From assembly GCA_964525815.1 (NCBI GenBank), contig CAZGJQ010000117.1, positions 1 through 5,128 on the forward strand: a stretch of 5,128 bases of DNA, given 5' to 3'. Made by a program: the position numbers and the translations under genes. Numbering within the stretch: the first letter of the stretch is position 1; each line of letters starts with the position of its first letter. Source of the DNA: UBA1049 sp964525815. GTDB lineage: Bacteria; Bacillota; Clostridia; Oscillospirales; CAG-382. The notes under the pieces are model-generated. The model worked only from the letters and a program-made list of their open reading frames with translations. It made no database searches and had not been told where the DNA came from. Below are positions 4,350-5,128 of this stretch, piece after piece.

Positions 4350-5128
4350 ATGTTTAACGGAATTTGTCAGGGTTTGTCTGACATCGCAAAGCTCTCGGAC
4401 GCAAAGAGCCGCTCAATCTCTGCGGAAAACGTCAGGGGAGAAAAAGGCAAGGGCGGAATGGCTACCGAGGGGTTCGGAGCAAACGCAGCACGGGAGCTTG
4501 GTCAGGGCTGGAAGGTTTCCCCCGCCATTCATGTGAAGGCAGGACAGGAAACCACCATTGCGGACATTGAGGGAATGGGCGCAATCAAGCACATCTGGAT
4601 GACCGAGACCTCGCCTCGTCCCCGCCTGCTCATCATCAGGATTTACTATGAGGATAACGAATATCCGTCTGTGGAATGCCCGATCGGCGATTTCTTTGCG
4701 ACGGCGGACACCACAACCCACAACTCCCTTTCCTCTCTGCCCGTTTGTGTCAACCCGAGAAGGGGATTCAACTGCTACTGGGAGATGCCCTTCCGCAAGC
4801 GCTGCCGTATAACCGTCGAAAATCTATGGCACGGTGACATCGTGCTGTTCTATCAGGTGGATTATATACTGACAAAAATTCCGGAGGATTGCGCCTACTT
4901 TCACGCACAGTTCCGCCGTGTAAACCCCGTACCCTACAAGGAGGTCTATACGATTCTGGACGGCGTAAAGGGCAAGGGTCAGTATGTGGGAACCTATATG
5001 TACTGGGGAGTAAACAACAACGGCTGGTGGGGAGAAGGCGAAATAAAATTCTTCCTTGACGGAGACAAGGAGTTCCCCACTATCTGCGGAACCGGAACGG
5101 AGGACTACTTCTGCGGAGCGTTTGACTT
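4350..5128 (+). CDS. DUF2961/GH172 glycoside hydrolase, 3' end outside window
   Basis: The first 259 codons of a DUF2961 protein, now glycoside hydrolase family 172. Characterised members include a bifidobacterial enzyme acting on alpha-D-fructofuranosyl linkages (difructose dianhydride I) and D-arabinofuranosidases. Visible signatures are the RSISAEN-rich start with KGGMATEG (34-41), GWKVSPAIHV (53-62), the strand IKHIWMT (79-85), PIGDFFA (111-117), NPRRGFNCYWEMPF (135-148), WGVNNNGWWGEGEIKFFLDG (219-238) and GTGTEDYFCGAF (247-258). E229 and E251 sit where the two catalytic glutamates of the family are expected, 22 residues apart. Full-length members are about 350-400 residues, so roughly 100 or more are missing at the window edge. 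There is no signal peptide, so the enzyme is probably cytoplasmic and acts on imported oligosaccharides. Sugar specificity cannot be predicted. Codon use is GC-richer than in the Nudix gene before it. Confidence 0.9.
   Translation, partial: MFNGICQGLSDIAKLSDAKSRSISAENVRGEKGKGGMATEGFGANAARELGQGWKVSPAIHVKAGQETTIADIEGMGAIKHIWMTETSPRPRLLIIRIYYEDNEYPSVECPIGDFFATADTTTHNSLSSLPVCVNPRRGFNCYWEMPFRKRCRITVENLWHGDIVLFYQVDYILTKIPEDCAYFHAQFRRVNPVPYKEVYTILDGVKGKGQYVGTYMYWGVNNNGWWGEGEIKFFLDGDKEFPTICGTGTEDYFCGAFD

Noticed and set aside
4174..4536. A rightward 120-codon open frame bridging the Nudix and GH172 genes.
   Set aside because: It is out of frame with two clear genes that both have strong family motifs and good ribosome sites.
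4413..4721. A leftward 102-codon open frame opposite the GH172 gene.
   Set aside because: It is the antisense shadow of a well-conserved coding sequence and has no recognisable motif.

Overview
The window looks like chromosomal DNA from a low-to-mid GC Gram-positive anaerobe, most likely a gut-type Clostridia (Bacillota). This is inferred from strong purine-rich Shine-Dalgarno sites, sigma-A type promoters, a YcxB-like protein, and the HprK-like/PqqD/S26-peptidase gene set. No RNA gene, CRISPR array, insertion sequence or integrase is visible.

Layout. Positions 1-91 are non-coding and contain a strong GC-rich hairpin (55-80). A leftward pair follows: a YcxB-like membrane protein (92-628) downstream of an archaeal-type cofactor-independent phosphoglycerate mutase, ApgM-like (661-1875). 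Positions 1876-2038 form a divergent control region. It has a perfect-consensus rightward promoter (TTGACA, 17 bp, TATAAT), a good leftward promoter, and a 26-bp imperfect dyad lying almost exactly between the two -35 boxes.

A tightly packed rightward series runs from 2039 to the window end: an HPr-kinase-like P-loop kinase (2039-2740), a PqqD-family protein (2786-3046), an S24/S26 signal-peptidase-like protease (3039-3494, TTG start), a SLOG/DUF2493 nucleotide-binding protein (3491-3823), a Nudix hydrolase (3842-4324), and the first 259 codons of a DUF2961/GH172 glycoside hydrolase (4350 to the edge). Gaps are 45 bp or less and two junctions overlap (8 bp and 4 bp), so at least the first four genes probably form one operon.

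How they may work together. Kinase, PqqD-like and peptidase families recur around ribosomally made, modified peptides: HprK-like kinases act on lasso peptides, PqqD-like domains bind leader peptides, and peptidases remove leaders. No precursor peptide, cyclase or radical-SAM maturase is seen here, so the three-gene cassette is either an orphan modification module acting in trans or does something else. The SLOG and Nudix genes suggest a nucleotide-derivative theme. The Nudix gene is clearly more AT-rich than its neighbours and may be a later insertion. The GH172 gene is a carbohydrate enzyme with no obvious link to the cassette.
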